Positions 8,451-16,489 of a DNA stretch of 61,988 bases are shown one piece after another. Made by a program: the position numbers and the translations under genes. The stretch is from the NCBI GenBank assembly GCA_019636285.1, contig JAHBXV010000037.1:1-61988 (forward strand). Direction: 5' to 3'. The stretch comes from Planctomycetaceae bacterium. GTDB lineage: Bacteria > Planctomycetota > Planctomycetia > Planctomycetales > Planctomycetaceae. Under the pieces are notes generated by a model that worked only from the letters and a program-made list of their open reading frames with translations, was not told the origin of the DNA and searched no databases. The stretch's first letter is position 1, and each line of letters begins with the position of its first letter.

Positions 8451-8467
8451 GCTCGAATCCTTCGAGC
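8451..8467 (+). other. Small perfect hairpin after mfd
   Basis: GCTCGAA, TCC loop, TTCGAGC starts one base after the mfd stop. No T tract follows, so it is not a clear terminator; it may protect the 3' end of the transcript or mean nothing. Confidence 0.35.
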
Positions 8468-8550
8468 AGGCAGTCGCCGCATGGCGAACGGCTCGTTTTT
8501 GAGCGAGCTGATCGATGGGGCATCGGGAACGGCCGGCAAGGGATGTTCCT

Positions 8551-9723
8551 ATGGCGCGGCATGTCTCCCTCAATCTCGTTTGCGGAATGGTGCTGCTCAT
8601 GGCGGCAGCCGGCTGCAAAGGGCTGCGCGGTAAAGTCGATAACCCGGTCATGCCGGCTCCGCCGACTCGATTGTCGCGTGTCGACGCGAGCGACGACGAG
8701 GAACTGGCGGCGAACGAAGGCCAGTCCGCTGGGATCATTCAGACGTCGCTGTCGCCGGGAAGTGCGGACGATACGACCTTGTTTAATGCCTCGGTCGTGG
8801 CGCGCGTCAACGGGGCACCGGTGTTCGCCTCGGAAGTGCTCGATCGCTATGGCGATTATCTCCGCAAGGCTCGCGAGCAGCTTCCGCCCGACAAGTTCGT
8901 CGAGTTGCGCGAGGTCATTATCCAGAGAGATTTACGGAGTCATATCGAACGGCGGCTGGTCGTCGAACGGATGAAGTCCACGCTCAAACCCGCGCAGGTG
9001 GAAGCCGTTAAAAAAGAGATTGAGAAACAGTTCGAGCAGTCCGAAGTTCCACGGCTCAAGAAAGAGCTGAAGGTGAACACGAAGACCGAACTGGAAATTG
9101 AATTGGGGAAGCGGGGGACCAGCCTCGCGAATATCCGCGAAACGTGGGGAAATCAGCAGATTGCCCTGCAATACCTGATGATGAAGTCGGAAAAGCCCAA
9201 GTCCGTGAACCGGGCGGACTTGTTGGAGTATTACGAGTCGCACATGGCCGATTACGCGACTTCGGCTCGCGTTCACTGGCGGCAGATCGAATTCCCCGCG
9301 ACGGCGCAAACACGGCAGTCGGCCGCCGATGCCGCTCAGCGGGCGGTGCGGGCGCTGGAAGCCGGACAGCCCTTCGCGCAGGTCGCCAAGACCCACTCCA
9401 AGGGCCCGAAAGCCGAAGAAGGGGGCGACTGGGGCTGGACTCGTCGGGGCAGCCTCGCCAGCGAGGCGTTGGAGAAACGATTGTTCGACGCGCCCATCGG
9501 TCAGCCCAGCGAAGCCTTCTTCCTGGACGGTTCGTATCGCATCATCGAAGTCATCGAACGCGAAGCGGCCGGGCAGCGTTCGTTCGAGGAGGTTCAGGAT
9601 GAAATCCGCGAACTGCTGAAGAATCAACAACGATCGGTGTCTCCCCAGAAAGCTCTCGAGGAACTCTGGGCCGAAGCCGTCATCGAGACCGAGTACGATA
9701 TTTCGATGGTGCCGCCGACGTGA
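8551..9723 (+). CDS. Parvulin-type peptidyl-prolyl isomerase lipoprotein (PrsA/SurA-like)
   Basis: A predicted extracytoplasmic folding factor of 390 aa. The N-terminus MARHVSLNLVCGMVLLMAAA ends in the lipobox AAGC, so it should be lipid-anchored. A SurA-N-like helical region (VARVNGAPVFASEVLDRYGD onward) precedes a single rotamase domain at about residues 230-345 (SARVHWRQIEFPA, then EEGGDWGWTRRGSL and IGQPSEAFFLDGSYRII), the hallmark of PpiC-type parvulins. ATG 8551 follows AAGGGA at seven bases. It comes 101 bases after mfd on the same strand and may be transcribed separately. Confidence 0.85.
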   Translation: MARHVSLNLVCGMVLLMAAAGCKGLRGKVDNPVMPAPPTRLSRVDASDDEELAANEGQSAGIIQTSLSPGSADDTTLFNASVVARVNGAPVFASEVLDRYGDYLRKAREQLPPDKFVELREVIIQRDLRSHIERRLVVERMKSTLKPAQVEAVKKEIEKQFEQSEVPRLKKELKVNTKTELEIELGKRGTSLANIRETWGNQQIALQYLMMKSEKPKSVNRADLLEYYESHMADYATSARVHWRQIEFPATAQTRQSAADAAQRAVRALEAGQPFAQVAKTHSKGPKAEEGGDWGWTRRGSLASEALEKRLFDAPIGQPSEAFFLDGSYRIIEVIEREAAGQRSFEEVQDEIRELLKNQQRSVSPQKALEELWAEAVIETEYDISMVPPT

Positions 9724-9742
9724 AAGTCGTCTCGTGTCGTCT

Positions 9743-9830
9743 CGTTCCCAGGTTCCGCCTGGGAATGCTTCTTCTGGAGGCTCCGCATCAGTCGTCCTCG
9801 GACGAGACGGAGCCTCGGACGGAACAAGAG
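9743..9830. repeat. TTCCCAGG/CCTGGGAA composite inverted repeat, copy 1
   Basis: CGTTCCCAGG with CCTGGGAATG makes a first hairpin (9743-9767). GAGGCTCCG at 9777-9785 pairs with CGGAGCCTC at 9808-9816 to make a second. The same two-part design is found at 55623-55725, and its first hairpin alone at 50807-50831. It fills most of the 268-base gap before purU and carries no gene. Confidence 0.7.
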
Positions 9831-9991
9831 CCTCCGTCAAAACCCGGTTGGCGGCTCGGAAACCTCTACAAATTCAGGAGCAGCTCGGACGTCCAGAGGG
9901 TTTTGACGGTTCGACAAGTGCAAATTCAGGATGCACGGAGTATACGTCGAAGGACCACGTTTCGTATCTCCAGAGAGAGATTGAACGAGTC

Positions 9992-10849
9992 ATGCAGGTT
10001 ACCATCACGGCCGTCGGACCCGATAATCGGGGGCTCGCCGATCCCATCATCCATCATGTCACCGCGGCCGGCGCGAACATCTACGAAATTCAGATGTACG
10101 ACCACGACGCCGAAAGCCTGTTCGCGATGCTGCTGCGCATCGACTGGCCGGACGACAGGATCCCTCTCGCGACGCTGCGGACCGACATGGACGAACTGGG
10201 GCGGTCGACCAACCTGTCGATCCGCACCTGGTCGCGCGACGAGCGGAAAGAGCCGCCGCGGCTGGCGATCTGCACGACGTATCGTCCGGAACCGGCGCTG
10301 GCTGTTCTGCGAGCGGTTCGGGATGGGCGACTGAAAGCGAATCCGGTGGTCGTCATCGGCAACCGTCCGTCCTGTCGGGGCGTCGCGGAGCAGTTTGGAA
10401 TCGACTGGCACGACGTGGGCGACGGGAAGGGGAATCCCGATAACGACGCGATGGTGCGCGCGTTCGACGAGTTCGATGTCGACTATGTCATTCTGGCTCG
10501 CTACATGCGCGTGCTGCCCGCGCGAACCTGCTGGCAGTTCGCCGGCCGCATCATCAACCTGCACCATGGACTATTGCCGCCATTTCCGGGCTTCCGCCCG
10601 TATGAAGACGCCTATCAGCACCGCATGCTCACCTACGGCGCGACGGTCCACTTCATTGTTCCCGAACTCGACGCCGGGAATCAGATCATTCATCAAAGTA
10701 CGTTCACGGTTTTTCCCGGCACGCCGCTGGAGGAAATCAAGCGCCAGGGGGAGACCGATCACGAACCGTCCTGCCTCGTGGAGGGTTTGCGGCGCGTGGT
10801 TGACCGCGAAGTCGAACTTCACTTTCATCGCGTGGTCCGCCGCGCGTGA
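9992..10849 (+). CDS. purU: Formyltetrahydrofolate deformylase
   Basis: Hydrolyses 10-formyl-THF to formate and THF, which balances one-carbon units and can feed formate to purine synthesis. The 285-aa protein has an N-terminal ACT domain (ITAVGPDNRGLADPIIHHV, residues 3-80) and a C-terminal formyltransferase-type domain. Catalytic residues are visible in INLHHGLLPPFPG (Asn and His) and VPELDAGNQIIHQ (Asp). ATG 9992 is where family similarity begins; the open frame from 9734 lies in repeat DNA and was rejected. PurN is excluded by the ACT domain. Confidence 0.93.
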   Translation: MQVTITAVGPDNRGLADPIIHHVTAAGANIYEIQMYDHDAESLFAMLLRIDWPDDRIPLATLRTDMDELGRSTNLSIRTWSRDERKEPPRLAICTTYRPEPALAVLRAVRDGRLKANPVVVIGNRPSCRGVAEQFGIDWHDVGDGKGNPDNDAMVRAFDEFDVDYVILARYMRVLPARTCWQFAGRIINLHHGLLPPFPGFRPYEDAYQHRMLTYGATVHFIVPELDAGNQIIHQSTFTVFPGTPLEEIKRQGETDHEPSCLVEGLRRVVDREVELHFHRVVRRA

Positions 10850-10915
10850 CGCATGAGTCGACTGGATCCGGTGATTTGACTGGTCGATCCGAACTTCCGA
10901 CCGATTGAAACCACG

Positions 10916-11350
10916 ATGTCCGAGCCCGAGATCGTCATCCGCCAGATGTACGCTACCGATCTCATGCGGGGGTTTCTCGACACATTGGCGGCGCTGCGGC
11001 CGACGAATCTGACGTACGAGCAGGCGGTCAATGTGTTTCGGCACCGGATGAAACAGAAGATTCAAACGTATGTCGCGCTGGTTGACGGCAAGGTGGTCGC
11101 GACGGCGTCGGTGCTCATCGAACCGAAGTTCATTCACGACGGCGGGCTCGTGGGACACGTCGAAGACGTCGCCGTGCATCCCCAGCAGCAGCACCTCGGT
11201 CTCGGCCGCCGCCTGATGACCAAAATCATCGAAGAATGCCGCGCGGCGGGTTGTTACAAAATCATTCTCGACTGCGAGCCGGAACTTGAAAAGTTCTACG
11301 GAAAGCTAGGGTTTCGCCACTGGTGCGGCGCGTTGCGCCTGGATCTGTAG
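10916..11350 (+). CDS. GNAT acetyltransferase resembling glucosamine-6-phosphate N-acetyltransferase (GNA1)
   Basis: A 144-aa GNAT enzyme. GFLDTLAALRPTNLTYEQA, TASVLIEPKFIHDGG, GHVEDVAVHPQQQHLGLGRR (the acetyl-CoA pyrophosphate loop) and CYKIILDCEPELEKFYGKLG follow the eukaryotic GNA1 pattern closely over the whole length. GNA1 acetylates glucosamine 6-phosphate in UDP-GlcNAc synthesis; most bacteria instead use GlmU on glucosamine 1-phosphate. Activity is inferred from motifs only. It follows purU by 66 bases and ends facing dcd. Confidence 0.78.
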   Translation: MSEPEIVIRQMYATDLMRGFLDTLAALRPTNLTYEQAVNVFRHRMKQKIQTYVALVDGKVVATASVLIEPKFIHDGGLVGHVEDVAVHPQQQHLGLGRRLMTKIIEECRAAGCYKIILDCEPELEKFYGKLGFRHWCGALRLDL

Positions 11351-11455
11351 ACCGGGGCTTTGTCACGGCTTCATTTTCGTGTGCCACTCTACGCCGTGAT
11401 CTCTCTTTGCCGCGAAGCTGGTGGAAGACGCCGCAACGAGGGGGGGCTTGGCTTT

Positions 11456-11540
11456 GGGTGGCACGCCCCTGAGTCTTCGAAGGGCGTGGTGAGTCGACAA
11501 ATTCCACGCCCTTACGCAAAGCCTTCAGGGCGTGCCACCC
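11456..11540. repeat. Nested inverted repeat between convergent genes
   Basis: The outer arms GGGTGGCACGCCCCTGA (11456-11472) and TTCAGGGCGTGCCACCC (11524-11540) pair apart from one extra base. The inner arms AAGGGCGTGG (11480-11489) and CCACGCCCTT (11504-11513) pair perfectly. It lies between the 3' ends of the GNA1-like gene and dcd, so it could stop transcription from both sides, though T tracts are absent. The rest of the 204-base gap shows nothing else. Confidence 0.65.
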
Positions 11541-11554
11541 TGCCGCAACCCGCG

Positions 11555-12127
11555 TTATTCGGCCAGTTCCTGTCCGAAAGACAGTCGTTTCTGGGCATCG
11601 GGCGGCGCTTCGCGGAGCTCCTTGAATAACAGGCTTGGCTGGATGTCGTTGTTGTTCTGGTACTTGCCGCTCTTGTATTCCGTCAAGTCCCCCTCGACCG
11701 TGTGATAAAAGATCTGGCAGATCGACACCCCCGCGTAGATGCGAATGGGGTGAATCGCGAACATCTCAAGCGTCCAGTAGCCGCAGAAACCGGCGTCGCC
11801 AAAGCCCGCCGTCACGTGGACGAACAGTCCCAACCGGCCGACCGATGACCGCCCCTCCAGCATCGGAACGTATCCGTGGGTTTCGGTCCGCTCGACCGTG
11901 CGTCCCAGATACAACTGTCGCGGCTGGAGAACAAAGCCCTCGGCGGGGATGTAGTGCCGGCGGACCCGGTTGGGCCGCTTCATGTCGAGGACGATTTCTT
12001 CGTACACCAGCAGTTCGTCATGCAGCGACAGGTTGTAGCTGTTGGGGTTGAGCTGCCGTTCGTCAAACGGGTCGATGACGATCGACTTGCCCATCTGGCG
12101 TCGAATTTCGTTTCCACTCAAGATCAT
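11555..12127 (-). CDS. dcd: dCTP deaminase
   Basis: Deaminates dCTP to dUTP, feeding dUTPase for dTMP synthesis. The 190-aa protein has EGRSSVGRLGLFVHVTAGF and GDAGFCGYWTLEMF, the conserved blocks with the catalytic Glu in the last one, and the C-terminal YKSGKYQNNNDIQPS. Whether it is the plain deaminase or the bifunctional deaminase/dUTPase cannot be settled by eye. ATG 12127 begins the family match (MILSGNEIRRQMG); the open frame further upstream overlaps the nth end and was rejected. It lies 85 bases downstream of nth, likely the same transcript. Confidence 0.92.
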   Translation of the reverse strand: MILSGNEIRRQMGKSIVIDPFDERQLNPNSYNLSLHDELLVYEEIVLDMKRPNRVRRHYIPAEGFVLQPRQLYLGRTVERTETHGYVPMLEGRSSVGRLGLFVHVTAGFGDAGFCGYWTLEMFAIHPIRIYAGVSICQIFYHTVEGDLTEYKSGKYQNNNDIQPSLLFKELREAPPDAQKRLSFGQELAE

Positions 12128-12212
12128 GGAAGAGAGATCCTCTCGGCGAACGCAGGCCGCGACCCATCCGCACGGCTGGTCGCAGGCAGTCTGAGACTCC
12201 GCCGCCGCGAGG

Positions 12213-12938
12213 TCAATCGTTCCGCCCCAGTTTCGCCCCCCTTGCCGCCACCGCTGCGGGTTCCAGGTCGGGCAATCCCACGCGCGGGCAGTTGGGCAAA
12301 AGGGGGCACTCATGGCATTTGGGGCGCCGCGCGATGCAGATTTGGCGGCCGTGGTGAATCAGCCGATGCGAGAGTCCGATCCAGTCGCGTTTGGGAAAAA
12401 GCGCCATCAGATCCTGCTCGATCCGCTCGGCATTTCGGCTGGTTGTCCAGCCCAAATGGTTCGACAGCCGGGTGACGTGCGTGTCGACGACGACTCCGGA
12501 GGCGATTCCCATTGCGGTCCCCAGGACGACGTTGGCGGTCTTCCGTCCGACGCCCGGCAATTGCACCAAGTCTTCCAGCGACGCCGGAATCTCGCCGTTG
12601 TGCTTCTCGACGACCCCCTTGGCCATGCCAATCAGGTTCGCGGCCTTGTTCCGAAAAAAGCCGGTCGAGCGGATTAGTTTTTCGACGTCGTCCTGCCGGG
12701 CTTTCGCGAGGGTGGCGGCGTTCGGATAAGCGAGAAACAGCGCGGGCGTCACGAGATTGACTCGCGCGTCGGTACATTGGGCCGACAGGATGGTCGCCAC
12801 CAGCAGTTCATAGGGCGACTCATGGTTGAGCGCGCATTCCGCGATGGGATAGTGTTTCTTGAGCACTCGCAGCGCCGCCTTCGCGCGCTCTTCGACGTCG
12901 GCCGGCAAGCCAGTGTTTGAAGAACGACGCTTGGCCAT
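12213..12938 (-). CDS. nth: Endonuclease III (DNA glycosylase/AP lyase)
   Basis: Base-excision repair enzyme for oxidised pyrimidines. The 241-aa protein has [10 protein letters not shown], the helix-hairpin-helix [14 protein letters not shown] with the catalytic Lys, the catalytic Asp in [15 protein letters not shown], and the 4Fe-4S loop [17 protein letters not shown] with C-x6-C-x2-C-x5-C spacing. The C-terminal tail after the cluster is Ala/Gly-rich and not conserved. It is divergent from the DUF309 gene with 101 bases between the starts, and upstream of dcd. Confidence 0.95.
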   Translation of the reverse strand: MAKRRSSNTGLPADVEERAKAALRVLKKHYPIAECALNHESPYELLVATILSAQCTDARVNLVTPALFLAYPNAATLAKARQDDVEKLIRSTGFFRNKAANLIGMAKGVVEKHNGEIPASLEDLVQLPGVGRKTANVVLGTAMGIASGVVVDTHVTRLSNHLGWTTSRNAERIEQDLMALFPKRDWIGLSHRLIHHGRQICIARRPKCHECPLLPNCPRVGLPDLEPAAVAARGAKLGRND

Positions 12939-13039
12939 CGGGCAAATCTCCAGACGCGAAGGGCTTGACGACGGGCTACAATATCCGGGTTGAGACTGGC
13001 CAGCCTGAAATTCATGCCGGCGCGCCCGAAGGAATCAGA

Positions 13040-13435
13040 ATGACGGATCATTGCCATCTGGAAGGGCCATCTCCGGAGGCACGGCCACGGTACGACGCAG
13101 CCGTACGGGCTTTCAATGCCGGCGAGTATTTCGAGGCTCACGAATTGTTCGAGGATCTGTGGCGGGAAGCCAACGGTCCCCTCAAGGTCTTTTATCTGGC
13201 GATGACGCAGTCGGCCGTCGCCCTGCACCACGCGGAACGGCGGAACTGGCATGGCGCGACAACGCTGTGGCGTCGTGCGAATCGCCGTTTCGCCGAGTAT
13301 GATGGAGGATTCGGGCGGCAGAGCCTCACCCGGTTGCGACTGGTCATGGATGAACACGCCCGGCGATGGAGCAATCAGACCGAAGTGCTGGCGGGCGACC
13401 CGATCAATCATCGCCCTCTGTTCTGGAATGAATGA
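13040..13435 (+). CDS. DUF309 domain protein
   Basis: A 131-aa cytoplasmic helical protein. The motif AFNAGEYFEAHELFEDLWRE, then LKVFYLAMTQSAVALHHAER, is the DUF309 signature (His and Glu of HELFE are its hallmark). No biochemical role is established to my knowledge. ATG 13040 follows GAAGGA (13028-13033). A LON-N protein gene starts 55 bases downstream on the same strand; the two may be co-transcribed. Confidence 0.85.
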   Translation: MTDHCHLEGPSPEARPRYDAAVRAFNAGEYFEAHELFEDLWREANGPLKVFYLAMTQSAVALHHAERRNWHGATTLWRRANRRFAEYDGGFGRQSLTRLRLVMDEHARRWSNQTEVLAGDPINHRPLFWNE

Positions 13436-13490
13436 CAGCGTGCGGAGTGTTTGTTCGCCGCGGTGGCGAAACGACCGAATGAGGACGAAC

Positions 13491-14180
13491 GTGCAGGATG
13501 CGAGCGAATTCCTACCGTGGACTTTCTCCGGGCGGATTCCCTTGTTTCCGCTGCCGAACGTCGCGCTCTTCCCGTACGCGATGCTCCCTCTTCACATTTT
13601 CGAGCCGCGCTATCGGCAGATGACGGCCGATGCGCTTGCCGGGGAACAATTGATTGGAATGGTGAAACTGAAGGCTGGTTGGGAAGGCTCCCTGGCTCCG
13701 CAACATCCTGCTCCCGATGTGCATGACGTCTTTGGCGTGGGCCAGATTACCGCGCATCAGCAACTGCCGGATGGGCGGTATCACATTGTCCTGCGGGGGA
13801 TCGGCCGCGCCCGCATCGTGGAAGAACTCTCAACCGACCGGCCGTATCGCATCGCCCGTGTTGAAAGTCTGCCGGATACTCCGTCGATCTGGTCGAGCGA
13901 GCAGGAACGCGATCTGATCTCGCTGTTGCTGGCCGACGCCTCTCGGCGGAATTCGCAGGATTCCTTCCAGAAGCTGGTCTCCGACCTGAAGGATCGCGAC
14001 TTGTCGCTTTCCGTACTGACGGACATTCTCGCGGGGATTTTGTCCCTGCCTCCGGCCTTCGCCCAGACGCTGCTCGAAGAACGCAGTCCCTCCACTCGCG
14101 GAATCCAACTTCTTGAGTGGCTGCGACACACGAACCCGCGGCCCGGCCGGACCTTTCCTCCACAATTCAGCAACAATTAA
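13491..14180 (+). CDS. LON substrate-binding (LON-N) domain protein
   Basis: A 229-aa stand-alone protein with only the N-terminal domain of Lon protease; no AAA or protease domain follows. IPLFPLPNVALFPYAMLPLH then IFEPRYRQM is the defining LON-N start, and VGQITAHQQLPDGRYHIVLR with GIGRARI completes it. A helical C-terminal half follows (ISLLLADASRRN onward). Such proteins may act as adaptors, but no role is proven. I chose GTG 13491 because GAGGA (13481-13485) is five bases before it; ATG 13479 is possible. Confidence 0.85.
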   Translation: MQDASEFLPWTFSGRIPLFPLPNVALFPYAMLPLHIFEPRYRQMTADALAGEQLIGMVKLKAGWEGSLAPQHPAPDVHDVFGVGQITAHQQLPDGRYHIVLRGIGRARIVEELSTDRPYRIARVESLPDTPSIWSSEQERDLISLLLADASRRNSQDSFQKLVSDLKDRDLSLSVLTDILAGILSLPPAFAQTLLEERSPSTRGIQLLEWLRHTNPRPGRTFPPQFSNN

Positions 14181-14193
14181 GAGACTCTGACAC

Positions 14194-14238
14194 AACCTCC
14201 GTGCCATGAGGCGTTTGCCTGGTATTCCGGAGGTTTTT
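14194..14238 (+). terminator. Possible terminator after the LON-N gene
   Basis: AACCTCCG (14194-14201) pairs with CGGAGGTT (14228-14235), with a smaller AGGC/GCCT hairpin inside, and a short T run ends at 14238. It starts 13 bases after the LON-N stop. The long interior makes it less certain than the cysC terminator. Confidence 0.5.
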
Positions 14239-14359
14239 GACAAGCGCAACCGGTTTTGTCAGGAGTTCTATTCCCTCAACCTTGAGCGAGAGCCGGCCGA
14301 AAGACGTCCTTGAGGTTTACATGTCGTCGGCCGTCGTCCCCTGAAGAAAGACTTTTTCA

Positions 14360-15019
14360 ATGTCCGTTCCGAATGATGAAGGCTGCGTCTCCGACGGTCT
14401 GACCGACGAAGATGCTCGTCCGGCGATCGCGGGATCGCACCCGGTCGATCACCCGCGTATCGAGCGTGCCGTTCGTGAAATTCTCGCGGCTGTCGGCGAA
14501 GATCCCGATCGCGAAGGGCTGTTGGAAACACCGGCCCGCGTTGCCCGCATGTATGCTGAGTTGTTCGCCGGCCTGCACCTGGAGCCCGGCCGGCACCTCA
14601 AACGCGTCTTTACCGAGCAGTACGACGAGCTGGTCCTGGTGCGAGACATCACGTTCAACAGCATGTGCGAACACCACCTGCTGCCGTTCATCGGCGTGGC
14701 CCATGTCGGATATTTGCCGCGCGGCAAGGTCGTCGGACTCAGCAAGCTGGCTCGCGTGGTCGATGAGGTCTCCCGGCAGCCGCAGGTTCAGGAACGCATG
14801 ACGCACCAGATCGCGGATCTGTTGCAGACGGAGCTTGACCCCAAAGGGGTGGTCGTCGTCATTGAGGCGTCACACTCGTGCATGACGATTCGCGGCATCC
14901 GCAAACCGGGAAGCCTGACGATCACCAGCGCAGTCCGCGGACTGTTCAAGACAAACCAGTCGAGTCGGGCGGAGGTGATGGCGTTTATTCAGGGGGCGAG
15001 AAGGGTGGTTGGTGGGTAG
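14360..15019 (+). CDS. folE: GTP cyclohydrolase I
   Basis: Forms 7,8-dihydroneopterin triphosphate, the entry to folate (and in some bacteria queuosine) synthesis. The 219-aa protein has [17 protein letters not shown], the zinc block [40 protein letters not shown] and [14 protein letters not shown] with the second zinc Cys. The N-terminal 30 residues are variable. The last residues (GARRVVGG) and the stop codon lie in the GGTTGG repeat tract, so the repeat has probably replaced the original 3' end. Confidence 0.94.
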   Translation: MSVPNDEGCVSDGLTDEDARPAIAGSHPVDHPRIERAVREILAAVGEDPDREGLLETPARVARMYAELFAGLHLEPGRHLKRVFTEQYDELVLVRDITFNSMCEHHLLPFIGVAHVGYLPRGKVVGLSKLARVVDEVSRQPQVQERMTHQIADLLQTELDPKGVVVVIEASHSCMTIRGIRKPGSLTITSAVRGLFKTNQSSRAEVMAFIQGARRVVGG

Positions 15020-15061
15020 GGATGGGAGAGGGTGGTTGGTAGTTAGTGGTTGGTGGTTGGT
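15006..15061 (+). repeat. GGTTGG-type tract overlapping the folE 3' end
   Basis: Contains GGTTGGTGGGTAG, then GGTTGGTAGTTAGTGG and GGTTGGTGGTTGG. The last has four GG runs and could form a two-layer G-quadruplex. On the other strand it reads as CCAACCACTAAC units like those in copy A of the composite repeat. It supplies the stop codon of folE. Confidence 0.6.
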
Positions 15062-15103
15062 GAAAGGCAAGGGGAGGAGTGGCAGGGCGAATGGCTTGCT
15101 ACT

Positions 15104-16471
15104 TTAGGAACCTGCCGGAACGGGCTCTGGCGCTTCGATTCGTTTGGTGCAGTCGATGAAGAGCCAGCAGAGGCCGCTGCCGAGGTACATCGCGGATAGC
15201 AGATAGAAGAGCGGCGACCAGTTGGTGACAGCCACCAGTTCTCCGGAGATTTCCTGCCGGGTCGTGAAGGTGTCGAGCAGCAGACCAAACAGTGGCGGCA
15301 TGATGACTCCGCCCAGGGTTCCGGCTGTGTTGATGATGCTGAAGACCGTTGCCGAGCAGCGTCCGCCCAGGTCGGTGCAGGTGCCCCAGACCGTCGGCTG
15401 ACTGGTGTCGCTGAAGAACTTCGCGCCCGCGAGGGCCAGGCCCGCCATGATTGCCGTCGGCACCGAAGCGGTCGCGAACAGCATGGCGCAGCCCACCACT
15501 TTTCCGGCGATGCCAATTCCCGATCGCGACCAGCGCCGGCTGCCCGAACGGCTGATGAGCCAGTCGTTGAGCCAGCCTCCGAAGATTCCCCCCAGCGCGC
15601 CGCCCCAAAGAGGCAAACTGGTCAACCAGCCTGCGGACTTGATATCGGTTTGATGGACTTGCAGGAAAAAGGCCCCGATCAGCGAGACGAAGACGACATC
15701 CGACCCGGCATCCAGAAACTGTTGCACGACGAAAACGCGCAAGCTGCGGTTGCGCAGGGCCTGTCCCCAGGGCAACTTCGCGCCGCTCCGCGCGACGGCC
15801 GCGACAGCCGGAGTCTCCTCAATGAGTTCCCGCTCTGCGTCATTCACTGAGGGATGATCGGCTGGGGTGCTGCGAAAGAGGACCGCGAACACGACCGCGA
15901 AGGCGATCCCCAGTCCCGCGAAGACTCCCAGTCCCTGTTCCCAGGTCAAGCCCAACCAGCCCATGAGGACGGTCGCGAGCAGAATCGACGACATCGCCCC
16001 ACCCGCGCGGCCAAAGGCCGTCGCGACCCAGCCTTGAACGATGGTTCGCGTCTGAACGGGGAACCAGGCCCGCGTGACGTTCGACAGGGCCGGGTAGCAG
16101 CCGGCTTGAGCCGCCCCGAAGATCGCCCGCAATCCGCCCAGCAGATACAGATTGCCAGTCAGCCCGAATGCCCCGAGGACCAGCGACCAGGCCGCGATCA
16201 TGCCGGTCAGCAATCGATGCGGACCGAAGCGATCGACCAGGATGCCGCTGGGAATCTGGCCCGCCGCATAGGTGAGGTAGAACGCCGAGAAGACCCAGCC
16301 GGCCAAGGTATGGTCGAACTCGTACTTCGCCTGCAGCGCCGGACCGACGATGTTCCAGGTGTAGCGGTGCAGATACAACAGCCACGACGTCGCGCAGGCC
16401 AGCGCGAACATCAGCCAGCGCACCCGCGTCGCCCGTGCCTTGGCGTCTTCGAACCGCTCGGGTTCCGTCAT
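15104..16471 (-). CDS. MFS transporter, anion:cation symporter type
   Basis: A 455-aa inner-membrane carrier with about twelve hydrophobic segments. YTWNIVGPALQAKYEFD, AGWVFSAFYLTYAAGQIPSG and LVDRFGPHRL (loop 2-3) resemble the ACS family, which carries sugar acids such as glucarate and galactonate. Its gene starts 18 bases after the enolase-superfamily dehydratase gene on the same strand, which supports uptake of the dehydratase's acid-sugar substrate. The exact substrate is unknown. Confidence 0.82.
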   Translation of the reverse strand: MTEPERFEDAKARATRVRWLMFALACATSWLLYLHRYTWNIVGPALQAKYEFDHTLAGWVFSAFYLTYAAGQIPSGILVDRFGPHRLLTGMIAAWSLVLGAFGLTGNLYLLGGLRAIFGAAQAGCYPALSNVTRAWFPVQTRTIVQGWVATAFGRAGGAMSSILLATVLMGWLGLTWEQGLGVFAGLGIAFAVVFAVLFRSTPADHPSVNDAERELIEETPAVAAVARSGAKLPWGQALRNRSLRVFVVQQFLDAGSDVVFVSLIGAFFLQVHQTDIKSAGWLTSLPLWGGALGGIFGGWLNDWLISRSGSRRWSRSGIGIAGKVVGCAMLFATASVPTAIMAGLALAGAKFFSDTSQPTVWGTCTDLGGRCSATVFSIINTAGTLGGVIMPPLFGLLLDTFTTRQEISGELVAVTNWSPLFYLLSAMYLGSGLCWLFIDCTKRIEAPEPVPAGS

Positions 16472-16489
16472 CTCGTATGTTCCTGTCCG

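Noticed and set aside
14236-14359. Possible riboswitch or attenuator before folE
   Set aside because: Short palindromes such as CTCAACCTTGAG are present but no known riboswitch core or terminator could be recognised.
15006-15061. Possible CRISPR remnant in the GGTTGG tract
   Set aside because: Units are too short and irregular, with no spacers and no cas genes nearby.
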